Shown: one piece after another, positions 45,555-54,417 of the stretch
Layout of the letters: each line of letters starts with the position of its first letter
Position numbering within the stretch: position 1 is the first letter of the stretch
Source of the DNA: an uncultured Bacteroidia bacterium
GTDB lineage: Bacteria > Bacteroidota > Bacteroidia > Bacteroidales > UBA932
NCBI GenBank assembly: GCA_902790635.1
Contig: CADASN010000008.1
Coordinates: forward strand, 27,028 to 91,027
Length of the DNA stretch: 64,000 nt
Reading direction: 5' to 3'
The notes under the pieces: model-generated
The model's input: the letters and a program-made list of their open reading frames with translations, nothing else
Told to the model about the DNA's origin: nothing
The model's database searches: none
Made by a program: the position numbers and the translations under genes

Positions 45555-48208
45555 CAGAACTTCAGATTCAGGTTGATATACGGGATGGGGCAGGCGAACA
45601 CGGAGAGCATGTAACTCCCCGCATTGGTAAAGAAGACCGAGTAGGCGTTTTTCCGTGCAGTCACATTGTACACGCCGATGGTCCAGGACATGTGGGAGAA
45701 CTGCTTCAGGTAGTGCCCGGGGTCGATGTTGATTGCCAGGTCAAGGCGGAAATAGTCCGGAATGCGGTAGGTGTTGCGTTCCGAATAGGCCAGGCGGGCA
45801 CCGCCGCCGTAGTAGAATCTGCCGATCGGCAGGGTGATCGGCCGGCCGGTGGCGTATTCGAGATTGGCCGAGATGGAGTAGCGGTGGGTGAATTTGTAGT
45901 TGCCGACCAGCTTGACCTCGTGCGGTTTGTCGTGGGGGGCATTGTACCAGGCACCGCCGTTGATGGTCTCGACACCGCGGTCGTACATCTCCCGGAGCTT
46001 GGTGCGGGCATAGGCGTAGGAGACCCAGCCGGTGAGTTTTCCGGTGCTTTTCTTGACCATCAGCTCCACGCCGTAGGCTTTGCCGTATGTCTCCACCAGG
46101 TCGGCGGGGAGGTTCGGATTCATCAGCAGGGTGGCACCGGACCGGTAGTCCAGCTGGTGGGCGCTCCGCTTGTAGTAGGTCTCCAGGGACAGGTCCACCG
46201 TGCCGTCCGCCACGGTCCAGTAGAGTCCGGCGGCGGCCTGCCAGCCGGTCTGCGGCCGGACTTCGGCGCTGCTGAGCTGCCAGCTGTCGATGGGGGAGAT
46301 GGACGAGGTATTGGAGATCAGGTGGATGTACTGGGTCATCGTGTTGAATCCGGCCTTGACGGAGAGGTTGTCCCGGACGGAGTATTTCGCAGAGAGGCGC
46401 ACTTCCGGATTGACATAGAACTTGGTCGGCCGGAGCGCCATCAGGGCGCTGAGCCGCACGCCTGCATCCAGGGTCAGGCGGGAGTTGACGGTCCAGCTGT
46501 CGCTGGCGAACAGGGCAGGCTCCAGCGCATCCTGGGCGTTGAGGACGCGGTGCTCGACCAGCGAATTCTCCCCATAGAGCGGATTCAACTCGCCGGGCAG
46601 GAGGTGATACCAGGTGGCATTGGCGCCGAAATTCAGGTTGTGCGCATCGTTCAGGGCATAGCGGAAGATGGCTTTGGCGAAGCCCTGCCGGACCCGCGTA
46701 TCCACACGGTAGCCGGATCGCTCATTCTGTGCGAGGCTGTTGTCGAGGCGGGCGGTGTACTGGTCATATCCGACGGAGGTGACCAGGTTCAGCCGGTTGC
46801 TGAGGCGGCTGCGCAGGCGCAGGGAGGCGTTGAGGTTGCCATAGCGGAAAGCCGGATCCACGCGGAAACTGAACTGGTCCGTTGACCAGTAGCCGTAAGC
46901 CTGGAGGGTGTGGTTGTCATTGATCTTGTGCGTCAGGCTGGCGTTGATGTCGCTGAACGAGGCCTTGCCGCCTGCATATTCGCTCTGATCCTTCGGCAGC
47001 AGGTTCATGATCCAGTTGGAGTAGGTGGTCCGCCCGCCGAGCAGGAAGGTCGTCTTGCCTTTGACGAGTGGTCCTTCGAGGTGGAAGCGGCTGGTCAGCA
47101 GGCCGATGCCCATCGAGCCGGCGATTTTGTTGGCATTGCCCTCGCGGTTGCGGACGTCCAGCACGGAGGAGATGCGCCCGCCGAACTCGGCGGGAATGCT
47201 GCTCTTGTAGAGCTCGACCTCGCTGACGATGTCCGGGTTGAAGGCGGAGAAGATGCCGAAGAGGTGGGTCGGATTGTAGATGGTCCCGTCGTTGAAGAGG
47301 ATGAGGTTCTGGTCGGTGGAGCCGCCACGGACGTTGAAGCCGCTGGAGGCTTCGCCCACCGATTTCACGCCGGGCAGGGTGAGCACGGCGTGGATGATGT
47401 CACCTTCGCCGAAGGCGGAAGGGATCTTGTTGATGACCTCCATCCGGACGCGCTCCAGGCCCATCTGGGCGGAGCGGTGGTGGGAGATGGCGTCGGCGGA
47501 GATGACCGCGCCCGTCAGGGCGGTGACCTTTTCCTTCATCACGACGTCGAGCGTACCGTCGTCGTGAACCTTGAGGTTCAGGCGCATGTCATCGAGGGAG
47601 TAGCCGCTGAAGCTGAGCTGGTTGTCCCCGAGGGGCAGGGCGACGCGGTAGAATCCGCCGGCGTCCGTGACGGTGTAGGCCCCGGTCTGCTCGTCATAGA
47701 CGGACACGCCGGTCAGGGGCTCGCCGGAAGAGATGTCGCGGACGTGGCCGCTGATGTAGGCCTTGCCGCTGTGCCGGGCGCCGGGGTCGCCGATCTCATA
47801 GATCTTGTTCTGGAAGGTGGCGACGGCGCTCTGTTCGGACAGGTACTGCTGCAGGCCGTCGTCCTGGATGCGCGGGGTCCCGTCGTCGAACAGCCCTGCG
47901 GGGAGGGAAGTGAAGACGGTCTTGCCGTGCAGGATGAAATGGCTGGAGCCGTAGTGGCTGATGACATAGCCGCTTTCGCGCAGCCGGGCGTAGGCGGCCT
48001 CAACGAACTCGCCCCGCGGCGCGGTAATGCTGAATTCGGACTGCTCGGCGGCATCCTTGACGCAATAGAAGGAATCGGGGAACTGCCTGTTCAGGAAATG
48101 GACGAGCGAGTCCAGCGGCACACGCCGGACTTCGAGCATATCCTGGGCGGAGAGGACGGCGCTGCTTGCACACAAGGTCGCCAGAAGGGTCAGCAGGAAC
48201 TTTTTCAT
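45554..48208 (-). CDS. TonB-dependent outer-membrane receptor
   Basis: 884 residues with a signal peptide (MKKFLLTLLATLCASSAVLSA). Residues about 25-95 resemble the secretin/TonB short N-terminal (STN-like) domain; residues about 150-235 are a carboxypeptidase-regulatory-like domain (GHVRDISSGEPLTGVSVYDE). The plug domain (GFNVRGGSTDQNLILFNDGT, VELYKSSIPAEFGGRISSVL) and a beta-barrel ending in YINLNLKF follow. It imports a ligand through the outer membrane using TonB energy. The STN-like domain is usual in receptors linked to anti-sigma signalling, but no sigma or anti-sigma gene is present here. Start and stop overlap its neighbours. Confidence 0.93.
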   Translation of the reverse strand: MKKFLLTLLATLCASSAVLSAQDMLEVRRVPLDSLVHFLNRQFPDSFYCVKDAAEQSEFSITAPRGEFVEAAYARLRESGYVISHYGSSHFILHGKTVFTSLPAGLFDDGTPRIQDDGLQQYLSEQSAVATFQNKIYEIGDPGARHSGKAYISGHVRDISSGEPLTGVSVYDEQTGAYTVTDAGGFYRVALPLGDNQLSFSGYSLDDMRLNLKVHDDGTLDVVMKEKVTALTGAVISADAISHHRSAQMGLERVRMEVINKIPSAFGEGDIIHAVLTLPGVKSVGEASSGFNVRGGSTDQNLILFNDGTIYNPTHLFGIFSAFNPDIVSEVELYKSSIPAEFGGRISSVLDVRNREGNANKIAGSMGIGLLTSRFHLEGPLVKGKTTFLLGGRTTYSNWIMNLLPKDQSEYAGGKASFSDINASLTHKINDNHTLQAYGYWSTDQFSFRVDPAFRYGNLNASLRLRSRLSNRLNLVTSVGYDQYTARLDNSLAQNERSGYRVDTRVRQGFAKAIFRYALNDAHNLNFGANATWYHLLPGELNPLYGENSLVEHRVLNAQDALEPALFASDSWTVNSRLTLDAGVRLSALMALRPTKFYVNPEVRLSAKYSVRDNLSVKAGFNTMTQYIHLISNTSSISPIDSWQLSSAEVRPQTGWQAAAGLYWTVADGTVDLSLETYYKRSAHQLDYRSGATLLMNPNLPADLVETYGKAYGVELMVKKSTGKLTGWVSYAYARTKLREMYDRGVETINGGAWYNAPHDKPHEVKLVGNYKFTHRYSISANLEYATGRPITLPIGRFYYGGGARLAYSERNTYRIPDYFRLDLAINIDPGHYLKQFSHMSWTIGVYNVTARKNAYSVFFTNAGSYMLSVFACPIPYINLNLKF

Positions 48209-48957
48209 TGGTCAGCCACATTAAGGATGGTCTCGCAGATGGCGTCGAAATTGCTCCCGGGGATGTTGAATCCGAGGTCGCTGAGCGTCCTGCGGATCTC
48301 TTTTTTGCGGGCCGGGAACTTGCGGATCAGCGCTCCCTTGCCTTTGAAGCGGGAGAAATGCCCGTCGCTGTCGCGGAAATAATAATCGGTTTTGATGGCG
48401 AAATAGCGCAGGACATTCTCCTTGTAGTCCGGGTCATAGTATCCGATGATGTCGCCGTTGGCATTGTTGGTGGACGAATGCAACTGTTTGGTGACATGCT
48501 TGTAGACATGGTGGGGTCCCTTTCCCAGGACTTCATAGAAGCCTTCCGGAAGGCTCTCTTCGTCCGGTCCGATGCCGACATACCGGCGTCCCTCGAGCTC
48601 GAGGAAAGCCACCTGGGCAGGGGGAAGCGCGATGTCGATCATCGCGTTGGACAGGCGGACCAGGGCATTCTGGGTCAGGGCGTCGATGTTGAGCGGGACA
48701 TCGTAGTAGCGGTTGCCTTCGAATTCGATCGTGCCTTTCCGGAACTCCTTCGTGCTCCAGTACGGGTGGCCGTTGGCACTGAAATCATAGCGTTCGCCCT
48801 GGCGCGCGCGGAAAAGAGCGGAGCGGTCCCCGGCGATCTGCTGGAAGGCCCGGATCTCCTGCGGGGCTTCCGACTGCGTCTGCGCACGGAGCGGAAGCGC
48901 GAGCAGGAGGGCCAGGAGGAAGCCGCATGTGGCTGGTAATCGAGTCGTTGTCTTCAT
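48205..48957 (-). CDS. Secreted protein of unknown function, first gene of TonB operon
   Basis: 250 residues from ATG 48957; the frame could begin one codon earlier at TTG. Signal peptide with cleavage near LPLRAQ. The mature domain has conserved-looking motifs (GHPYWSTKEFRKGTIEFEG, EEVLGK-like segment GFYEVLGKGPHHVYKHVTKQ, and TDYYFRDSDGHFSRFKGKG) and ends in a helical, basic region. I do not recognise a family; the pattern of a secreted protein made before a TonB receptor suggests a periplasmic or surface partner. Its stop overlaps the receptor start (ATGA). The promoter box sits 5 bases before the ATG. Confidence 0.78.
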   Translation of the reverse strand: MKTTTRLPATCGFLLALLLALPLRAQTQSEAPQEIRAFQQIAGDRSALFRARQGERYDFSANGHPYWSTKEFRKGTIEFEGNRYYDVPLNIDALTQNALVRLSNAMIDIALPPAQVAFLELEGRRYVGIGPDEESLPEGFYEVLGKGPHHVYKHVTKQLHSSTNNANGDIIGYYDPDYKENVLRYFAIKTDYYFRDSDGHFSRFKGKGALIRKFPARKKEIRRTLSDLGFNIPGSNFDAICETILNVADQ

Positions 48958-48962
48958 CAATA

Positions 48963-48970
48963 CAAAAGTA
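48963..48970 (-). promoter_or_regulatory. -7 promoter box of the TonB operon
   Basis: The minus strand reads TACTTTTG, a full match to TAnnTTTG, with only 5 bases between it and the ATG at 48957; the mRNA is predicted to be leaderless. Confidence 0.6.
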
Positions 48971-49059
48971 AGACTTTTTGCAGAATAAAGCGTATAATTT
49001 ATAAAAATAACGCGGATGGATGGAGAATACTGCCTGCGGCGGACAAAAAAACGTAATCC

Positions 49060-49090
49060 TTTGGATTTTCGAGAAATTTGCCTAAATTTG
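49060..49090 (+). promoter_or_regulatory. Complete Bacteroidota promoter of rpsO-pnp
   Basis: TTTG (49060-49063) and TAAATTTG (49083-49090) are 19 bases apart, which is the consensus spacing of the -33 and -7 boxes. The leader to ATG 49151 is about 55 bases and holds a possible hairpin (CGCTT...CCC with GGGAAGCG) that could serve S15 autoregulation. Confidence 0.75.
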
Positions 49091-49150
49091 CACGCTTTTT
49101 CCCAACCGGGGAAGCGATTGAGTATTAACCTTTAATTTTTTTGCTGAAGT

Positions 49151-49440
49151 ATGGCTGAATATTTAGAGCCTTCAAAAAAGCAAGAGATTTTCGCGAAGTA
49201 CGGGAAGTCCAATAAGGACACCGGCTCTCCTGAGAGTCAGGTTGCTTTATTTTCCTACCGTATCGCTCACCTTGTATCGCTCACCTTACCGAGCACGTGA
49301 AGAAGAACAAGAAAGACGTGGTCACCCGTCGTTCCCTTCTCCGCCTCGTCGGTAAGCGCCGCCAGATCCTGGATTACCTCCAGGAGGTGGACATTGAGAG
49401 ATACCGCCATATCGTCAAGGAGCTGGGTCTCCGCCGATAA
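49151..49440 (+). pseudogene. rpsO: Ribosomal protein S15 gene, frameshifted by a 14-bp duplication
   Basis: Read from ATG 49151 the product begins MAEYLEPSKKQEIFAKYGKS and continues [19 protein letters not shown], clear S15. The next 14 bases (GTATCGCTCACCTT, 49274-49287) repeat the preceding 14 exactly, which shifts the frame and gives a stop at 49298-49300, leaving 49 residues. Removing one copy restores a 91-residue S15 ending VKELGLRR at 49440. The downstream half could start at a GTG (49297) that overlaps the stop, or be reached by a -1 shift. S15 binds 16S rRNA and is dispensable in E. coli, but such loss is rare. A sequencing or assembly error is possible. The pnp gene follows, the usual order. 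Confidence 0.9.
49260..49287 (+). repeat. 14-bp perfect tandem duplication in rpsO
   Basis: Two copies of GTATCGCTCACCTT at 49260-49273 and 49274-49287. As 14 is not a multiple of 3 the S15 frame is broken. Confidence 0.97.
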
Positions 49441-49458
49441 GCAAATAGGAAAAGACGA

Positions 49459-49490
49459 GGGATGGTTCCCGGACGGGACCATCCCTTTTT
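49459..49490 (+). terminator. Terminator or attenuator between rpsO and pnp
   Basis: An 11-bp stem with one bulged T (GGGATGG and TCCC pairing with GGGA and CCATCCC), a GGAC loop, then TTTTT. It may reduce read-through from rpsO into pnp; no separate full-match promoter box for pnp was found after it. Confidence 0.8.
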
Positions 49491-49552
49491 CGATGAAAGA
49501 GTCGCCTGTCAGACAGGCGCAAGACGTATAAAGACGCAATAGAGAAACAGTA

Positions 49553-51922
49553 ATGAACGTAATCAACAAGAAAATCGAACTCGCGGACGGCCGCGTGATC
49601 GAGATCGAGACCGGCAAACTGGCCAAGCAGGCCGCCGGCTCCGCCGTAGTCAAGATGGGAGGCACGATGGTCCTCGCCACCGTGACCTGTGCCGACGAAG
49701 TCAAGGAAGGCACTGATTTCATGCCCCTCACCGTGGACTACCGTGAGAAGTATTATGCGGCAGGCCGCTTCCCCGGCGGTTTCCTGAAGCGCGAGAGCAA
49801 GCCCTCCGACTACGAGGTGCTCATCGCCCGCCTGGTGGACCGCCCCATCCGCCCGCTGTGGCCGGATGATTTCCACCTGGAGGTGTTCGTCCAGATCACC
49901 CTCATCTCAGCAGAAAAGGACATCCAGCCCGACGCCCTCGCCGGCCTGGCCGCTTCCTGCGCCCTCGCCACCTCCGACCTGCCGTTCGGCGGCCCGGTCT
50001 CCGAGGTCCGCGTGAGCCGCATCGGCGGCGAATTCGTCATCAACCCGAATTTCTCCCAGATGAAGGATTCCGACCTCGAGCTGATGGTCGCCGCCACCGA
50101 GGAGAACATCATGATGGTCGAGGGCGAGATGAACGAAGTCGAGGCCATCAAGTTCGCCCACGAAGAGATCAAGAAGCACTGCCGCGTGCAGAAGGAGCTC
50201 ATGCACGAGCTCGGCACCGACGGCCCGAAGCGCGAATATCCCCACGATCCGGAGGATGAGGAGCTCAAGAAGGCGGTGCACGAGTTCTGCTACGACAAGT
50301 GCTACGCCCTCGCGAAGGCCGCCAAGCCCAAGAAGGAGCGCGAAGAAGGTTTCAAGGCCATCAAGGAGGAGTTTCTGGCCACGATCCCCGAGGAGGAGCT
50401 CGAAGAGAAGACCCCGCTCGTGGAGCGCTACTATCATGCCGAGGAGAAGGAAGCCATGCGCAACATGATCCTCGACGAAGGCATCCGTCTGGACGGCCGT
50501 GTCTGCAATGAGGTGCGCCCGATCTGGTGCGAGGTGGACTACCTCCCCTGCGCCCACGGCTCCGCCATCTTCACCCGCGGTGAGACCCAGTCCCTGGCGA
50601 CGGTCACCCTCGGTACCAAGATGGATATGAAGGAGATGGACGAGGTGCTCATCCAGGAGGACCAGCAGTTCGTGCTCCACTACAACTTCCCGCCGTTCGC
50701 CACCGGTGAGGCCAAGCCGCAGCGCGGCCCCGGCCGCCGCGAGATCGGCCACGGCAACCTGGCGATGCGTGCCCTCAAGCCCGTCATTCCCCTCGCTCCC
50801 GAGAATCCGTACGCCGTGCGCGTCGTCTCCGATATCCTCGAGTCCAACGGCTCTTCTTCCATGGCCTCCGTCTGCGGCGGCTGCCTCGCCCTGATGGACG
50901 CCGGCGTGAAGATCAAGAAGCCGGTCGCCGGTGTGGCCATGGGCCTGATCACCGACGAGGTGCATCCGAATGACCGCTACGCCATCCTCACCGACATCCT
51001 CGGCGACGAGGATCACCTCGGCGACATGGACTTCAAGGTCACCGGCACCGCCGACGGCATCACCGCCACCCAGATGGACATCAAGGTGGACGGCCTGTCC
51101 TACGAAGTGCTGGAGAAAGCCCTCGAGCAAGCCCGTCAGGGCCGTATGCACATCATGGGCGAGATGATGAAGACCATCAGCGAGCCGCGTGAGGACTACA
51201 AGCCCTTCGTGCCGCGCATCGTCCAGATCCGCATCGCCGCCGAGTTCATCGGCGCCGTCATCGGCAAGGGTGGCGAGACCATCCAGAAGATCCAGAAGGA
51301 GACCGGCACCGTCATCAACATCGACGAAGAGCCGATCCCGGGCACCAACCTCACCGAAGGTGTCGTGGACATCGCTTCCGACAACGCCGAGAACATGCAG
51401 AAGGCCCTCGACTGGATCAAGGGGATCTGCGCTGTGCCCGAGGTCGGTACGGTCTATCACGGCCGCGTCGTCTCCATCCTCGAGTTCGGTGCTTTCATCG
51501 AGATCCTGCCGGGCAAGGAAGGCCTGCTGCACGTCTCCGAGATCGCATGGAACAAGACCGAGAAGGTCGAGGACGTCCTGAAGGTCGGTGACGAGGTCGA
51601 TGTCAAGCTTCTTGAGATCGACGCCAAGACCGGCAAGATGCGCCTGTCGATGCGTGCCCTGACCGAGAAGCCGGAAGGCTACAAGGAGCCGGAGCGCCGG
51701 CCGCGCGGCGGCAACGACCGCGGTGGCAAGGACGGCGAGCGCCGGGGTGGCGAGCGCCGCGAAGGCGGCCGCGACCGGGGCGAGCGTCGTGGCGGCGAGC
51801 GTCGCGAAGGTGGCCGTGACAACGGCCGTCGCGACAACCGCCCGCGCCACAACGGCCCGCGCAACGAGGCCCCCGCTCCGTCCTTCGACGACTTCAAGGA
51901 GACGGTTGACGAGGTCTTCTAG
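49553..51922 (+). CDS. pnp: Polyribonucleotide nucleotidyltransferase
   Basis: 789 residues. The two RNase PH domains ([20 protein letters not shown]; second core with [35 protein letters not shown] and [18 protein letters not shown]), the KH domain ([20 protein letters not shown]) and the S1 domain ([20 protein letters not shown]) are all present. The C-terminal 90 residues are an Arg/Gly-rich tail with [11 protein letters not shown] repeats, a likely RNA-binding extension. The enzyme degrades RNA 3' to 5' using phosphate. It follows rpsO in the classical arrangement, 112 bases downstream. The reading frame is intact. Confidence 0.97.
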   Translation: MNVINKKIELADGRVIEIETGKLAKQAAGSAVVKMGGTMVLATVTCADEVKEGTDFMPLTVDYREKYYAAGRFPGGFLKRESKPSDYEVLIARLVDRPIRPLWPDDFHLEVFVQITLISAEKDIQPDALAGLAASCALATSDLPFGGPVSEVRVSRIGGEFVINPNFSQMKDSDLELMVAATEENIMMVEGEMNEVEAIKFAHEEIKKHCRVQKELMHELGTDGPKREYPHDPEDEELKKAVHEFCYDKCYALAKAAKPKKEREEGFKAIKEEFLATIPEEELEEKTPLVERYYHAEEKEAMRNMILDEGIRLDGRVCNEVRPIWCEVDYLPCAHGSAIFTRGETQSLATVTLGTKMDMKEMDEVLIQEDQQFVLHYNFPPFATGEAKPQRGPGRREIGHGNLAMRALKPVIPLAPENPYAVRVVSDILESNGSSSMASVCGGCLALMDAGVKIKKPVAGVAMGLITDEVHPNDRYAILTDILGDEDHLGDMDFKVTGTADGITATQMDIKVDGLSYEVLEKALEQARQGRMHIMGEMMKTISEPREDYKPFVPRIVQIRIAAEFIGAVIGKGGETIQKIQKETGTVINIDEEPIPGTNLTEGVVDIASDNAENMQKALDWIKGICAVPEVGTVYHGRVVSILEFGAFIEILPGKEGLLHVSEIAWNKTEKVEDVLKVGDEVDVKLLEIDAKTGKMRLSMRALTEKPEGYKEPERRPRGGNDRGGKDGERRGGERREGGRDRGERRGGERREGGRDNGRRDNRPRHNGPRNEAPAPSFDDFKETVDEVF

Positions 51923-51938
51923 GACCCGTCCACATACG

Positions 51939-51973
51939 AAAAGACCTTCGGATCCTGCATCCGAAGGTCTTTT
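51939..51973. terminator. Bidirectional intrinsic terminator between pnp and a GH2 gene
   Basis: A perfect 15-bp stem (AAAAGACCTTCGGAT with its complement) around a CCTGC loop, flanked by A and T runs, serving both convergent genes. Confidence 0.92.
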
Positions 51974-51995
51974 ATTTTACCTGATAATCAGACGA

Positions 51996-54404
51996 CTATC
52001 GTATCGTGATATCGAGAGAGGCGTCGCCGAATCCCGAAGAGACAGTGAGGGTCGCCGTGCCGGCTTCTCCGCGCAGCGAGCGGACCACGGCGAGCGCCTT
52101 GCCGCCGAAGAGGGCTTTCTGCGTGCCCTTGAGGCAGAGGGTGTCGGCGGCGTTGCCGTTGTCGATGCCGAACAGTTCTCCCTTGCCCCGGACGCTGAAG
52201 TGCAGCATCGCATCGGCGGTCGGGACCGGGATGCCGGCGCTGTCCACGGCTTCTACGGTGACGTAGCTCAGGTCATAGCCGTCGGCGGCGATGATGCTCC
52301 TGTCTGCCGTCAGGCGCAGGGAGGCGGCCGGTCCGGCGGTCTCCCGGACGGTGCGCAGCACTTCCCGGCCGTCCCGGTAGGACACGGCTTCCAGCCTGCC
52401 CGGCTCGAAGGGAACCTCTTGCCAGAAGGCGTGCAGGCGGTCCGGCGTCTTGGCGCTGCGGCCGAGGGACCGGCCGTTGAGGAAGAGCTCGACTTCGTCG
52501 GCACCGTTGTAGTAGGCCCAGACGTCGATCTTCTCGCCCGGGGTCCAGTTCCAGTGGGGGAGCAGGTGGAGCATCGGCCCTTCGGTCCATTCCGACTGAT
52601 ACATATAATAAGGATCCTTCGGGAAGCCAGCCAGGTCCACGAAGCCGAAATACGAACTCCGCGACGGCCAGCCGAAGGCGGTGGGCTCACCCAGATAGTC
52701 GAATCCGGTCCAGACGAAAGTGCCGGCGACGAAGTCGCGGTCACGCACGGGGATCCAGGCATTCTGGTGGGTGTCGGTCACGCTCCAGACCGAGCGGCAG
52801 TTGTCGTAGGCCGTACACTGGTTGGGGATCGTCCCCTTCAGGTCCTCCTCACTCGGCTTGGGGACGCCTGCGAAAGGCGACCATCCGGCGATTCGGATGC
52901 CCGTGGAGGGCTGGTAGTAGATGCCGCGGCTGTTCTGTGCGGAGACGGTCTCGGAGGCCACGATGGGCATCCCCGGGAACCAGACGCGCAGCGAGTCGTA
53001 GCCATGGGGGCGGTAGTTGAGTCCGATGACGTCCAGTGCCCCGCTGTTGTAGAGATTGTTGGTGCGGGAGAGCTGGTGGCCGCCGCAGGTGATGGCACGC
53101 GTGTCGTCCTGGGCGTGGATGATGTCGGCCATCCGCCGGGCCAGGGCCCGGTTGGCTTCGTTGGCCTCGGGGGTGCGTCCGCCCTGCTCGGCAATCTCGT
53201 TGGCGATGCTCCAGAGGATGATGCTGGGATGGTTGCGGTCCCGGCGCACGAGGTCCGCGAGGTCCCGCTCGTACCACGCGTCGAAGAAGCGGCCGTAGCC
53301 GCCGCGGGTCTTGCCGGAGCGCCATTCGTCGAAGGCTTCGTCCATCACCAGCAGCCCCATCTCGTCGCAGAGGTCGAGCAGTTCGGGGGTGGGCGGATTG
53401 TGGGCGGTGCGGACGGCATTGACCCCCGCGGCCGTCAGGATCTCCAGCTGGCGCTGCAAGGCCCGGCGATGCACGGCACTGCCGATGCAACCCAGGTCGT
53501 GGTGCAGGCAGACACCGTGCAGCTTGACGACGCGCCCGTTGAGCAGGAAGCCCCGGTCAGCGTCCCACGCCGTACTGCGGATGCCGAAGCGCGTGCGCAC
53601 CCGGTCCACAATCTCCCCGTCGACGCTGACTTCCGTCACGAGGCAGTACAGGTAGGGGTCGGTGATGTCCCAGCGGCGCGGATTGAGGATCTTCATCGGA
53701 TTTCCCTCCACTCCCAGGGCCTTGACCGCCCCGTTGGCGTCCAGCAGCTTGTGCTGGACACGGAACGTCCGGCCCTCCGGTGCATCGATCTCCGTGCGGA
53801 CCAGCACGGTGGCCGCGCGGTCGCTGATCTCCGGCGTGCTCACGCGGATGCCGTTGTACGCCACGCGGACCGCGCCGGTACACACCAGGCGGACATTGCG
53901 GTAGATCCCGCAGCCTGTGTACCAGCGCCCGCTGGGCTGGATGGAATTGTCCACGCGCACGGCGATGACGTTGTCCTGCCCGGCAGGATTCAGCCAGGGC
54001 GTGATGTCGATGGAGAAAGAACTATAGCCGTAGGGGCGTCCGCCAGCCTCGTGCCCGTTGACCCAGACGCGGCTGTCCATATAGATGCCGTCGAATTCGA
54101 CTGCCACGCGCCCGGCTCCCGGCGTCGGGAAATGCTTGCGGTACCAGCCCACGCCGCCCGGCAGGGCGCCGCCGTTCACCCCGGCCGGGTTGGCCTGGGA
54201 GAACTCTCCCTCGATGCTCCAGTCGTGCGGCAGGTGCAGGGAGCGCCAGGCGCCGTCGTCGCAGTCCGGAGCCGACCATGCCGGGTCGTCTCCCAGGCGG
54301 AAGCGCCAGTCAAAATTGAAATCTTCAGTCGTGCGGGCGGCCAGCATGCCGCAGGCGGAGGCCAGCAGCAGGCAGGTCACCAGTCGGAAAAGCAGACGTC
54401 TCAT
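51996..54404 (-). CDS. GH2 family beta-galactosidase-like enzyme, secreted
   Basis: 802 residues from ATG 54404 (MRRLLFRLVTCLLLASACGM), which begins the signal peptide; the longer open frame upstream lies in the GH43 gene. Cys18 may be a lipidation site. The GH2 layout is complete: sugar-binding jelly roll (LPHDWSIEGEFSQANPAG, YMDSRVWVNGHE), Ig-like domain and barrel. The acid/base is Glu403 (LWSIANEI) and the nucleophile Glu485 (IVASETVSAQ). Extra Ig-like domains follow. GH2 covers beta-galactosidases, beta-glucuronidases and others, so the exact substrate is open. It follows the GH43 gene by 13 bases, so both form one transcript. Confidence 0.9.
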   Translation of the reverse strand: MRRLLFRLVTCLLLASACGMLAARTTEDFNFDWRFRLGDDPAWSAPDCDDGAWRSLHLPHDWSIEGEFSQANPAGVNGGALPGGVGWYRKHFPTPGAGRVAVEFDGIYMDSRVWVNGHEAGGRPYGYSSFSIDITPWLNPAGQDNVIAVRVDNSIQPSGRWYTGCGIYRNVRLVCTGAVRVAYNGIRVSTPEISDRAATVLVRTEIDAPEGRTFRVQHKLLDANGAVKALGVEGNPMKILNPRRWDITDPYLYCLVTEVSVDGEIVDRVRTRFGIRSTAWDADRGFLLNGRVVKLHGVCLHHDLGCIGSAVHRRALQRQLEILTAAGVNAVRTAHNPPTPELLDLCDEMGLLVMDEAFDEWRSGKTRGGYGRFFDAWYERDLADLVRRDRNHPSIILWSIANEIAEQGGRTPEANEANRALARRMADIIHAQDDTRAITCGGHQLSRTNNLYNSGALDVIGLNYRPHGYDSLRVWFPGMPIVASETVSAQNSRGIYYQPSTGIRIAGWSPFAGVPKPSEEDLKGTIPNQCTAYDNCRSVWSVTDTHQNAWIPVRDRDFVAGTFVWTGFDYLGEPTAFGWPSRSSYFGFVDLAGFPKDPYYMYQSEWTEGPMLHLLPHWNWTPGEKIDVWAYYNGADEVELFLNGRSLGRSAKTPDRLHAFWQEVPFEPGRLEAVSYRDGREVLRTVRETAGPAASLRLTADRSIIAADGYDLSYVTVEAVDSAGIPVPTADAMLHFSVRGKGELFGIDNGNAADTLCLKGTQKALFGGKALAVVRSLRGEAGTATLTVSSGFGDASLDITIR

Positions 54405-54417
54405 GGGGAAGCGGTTC

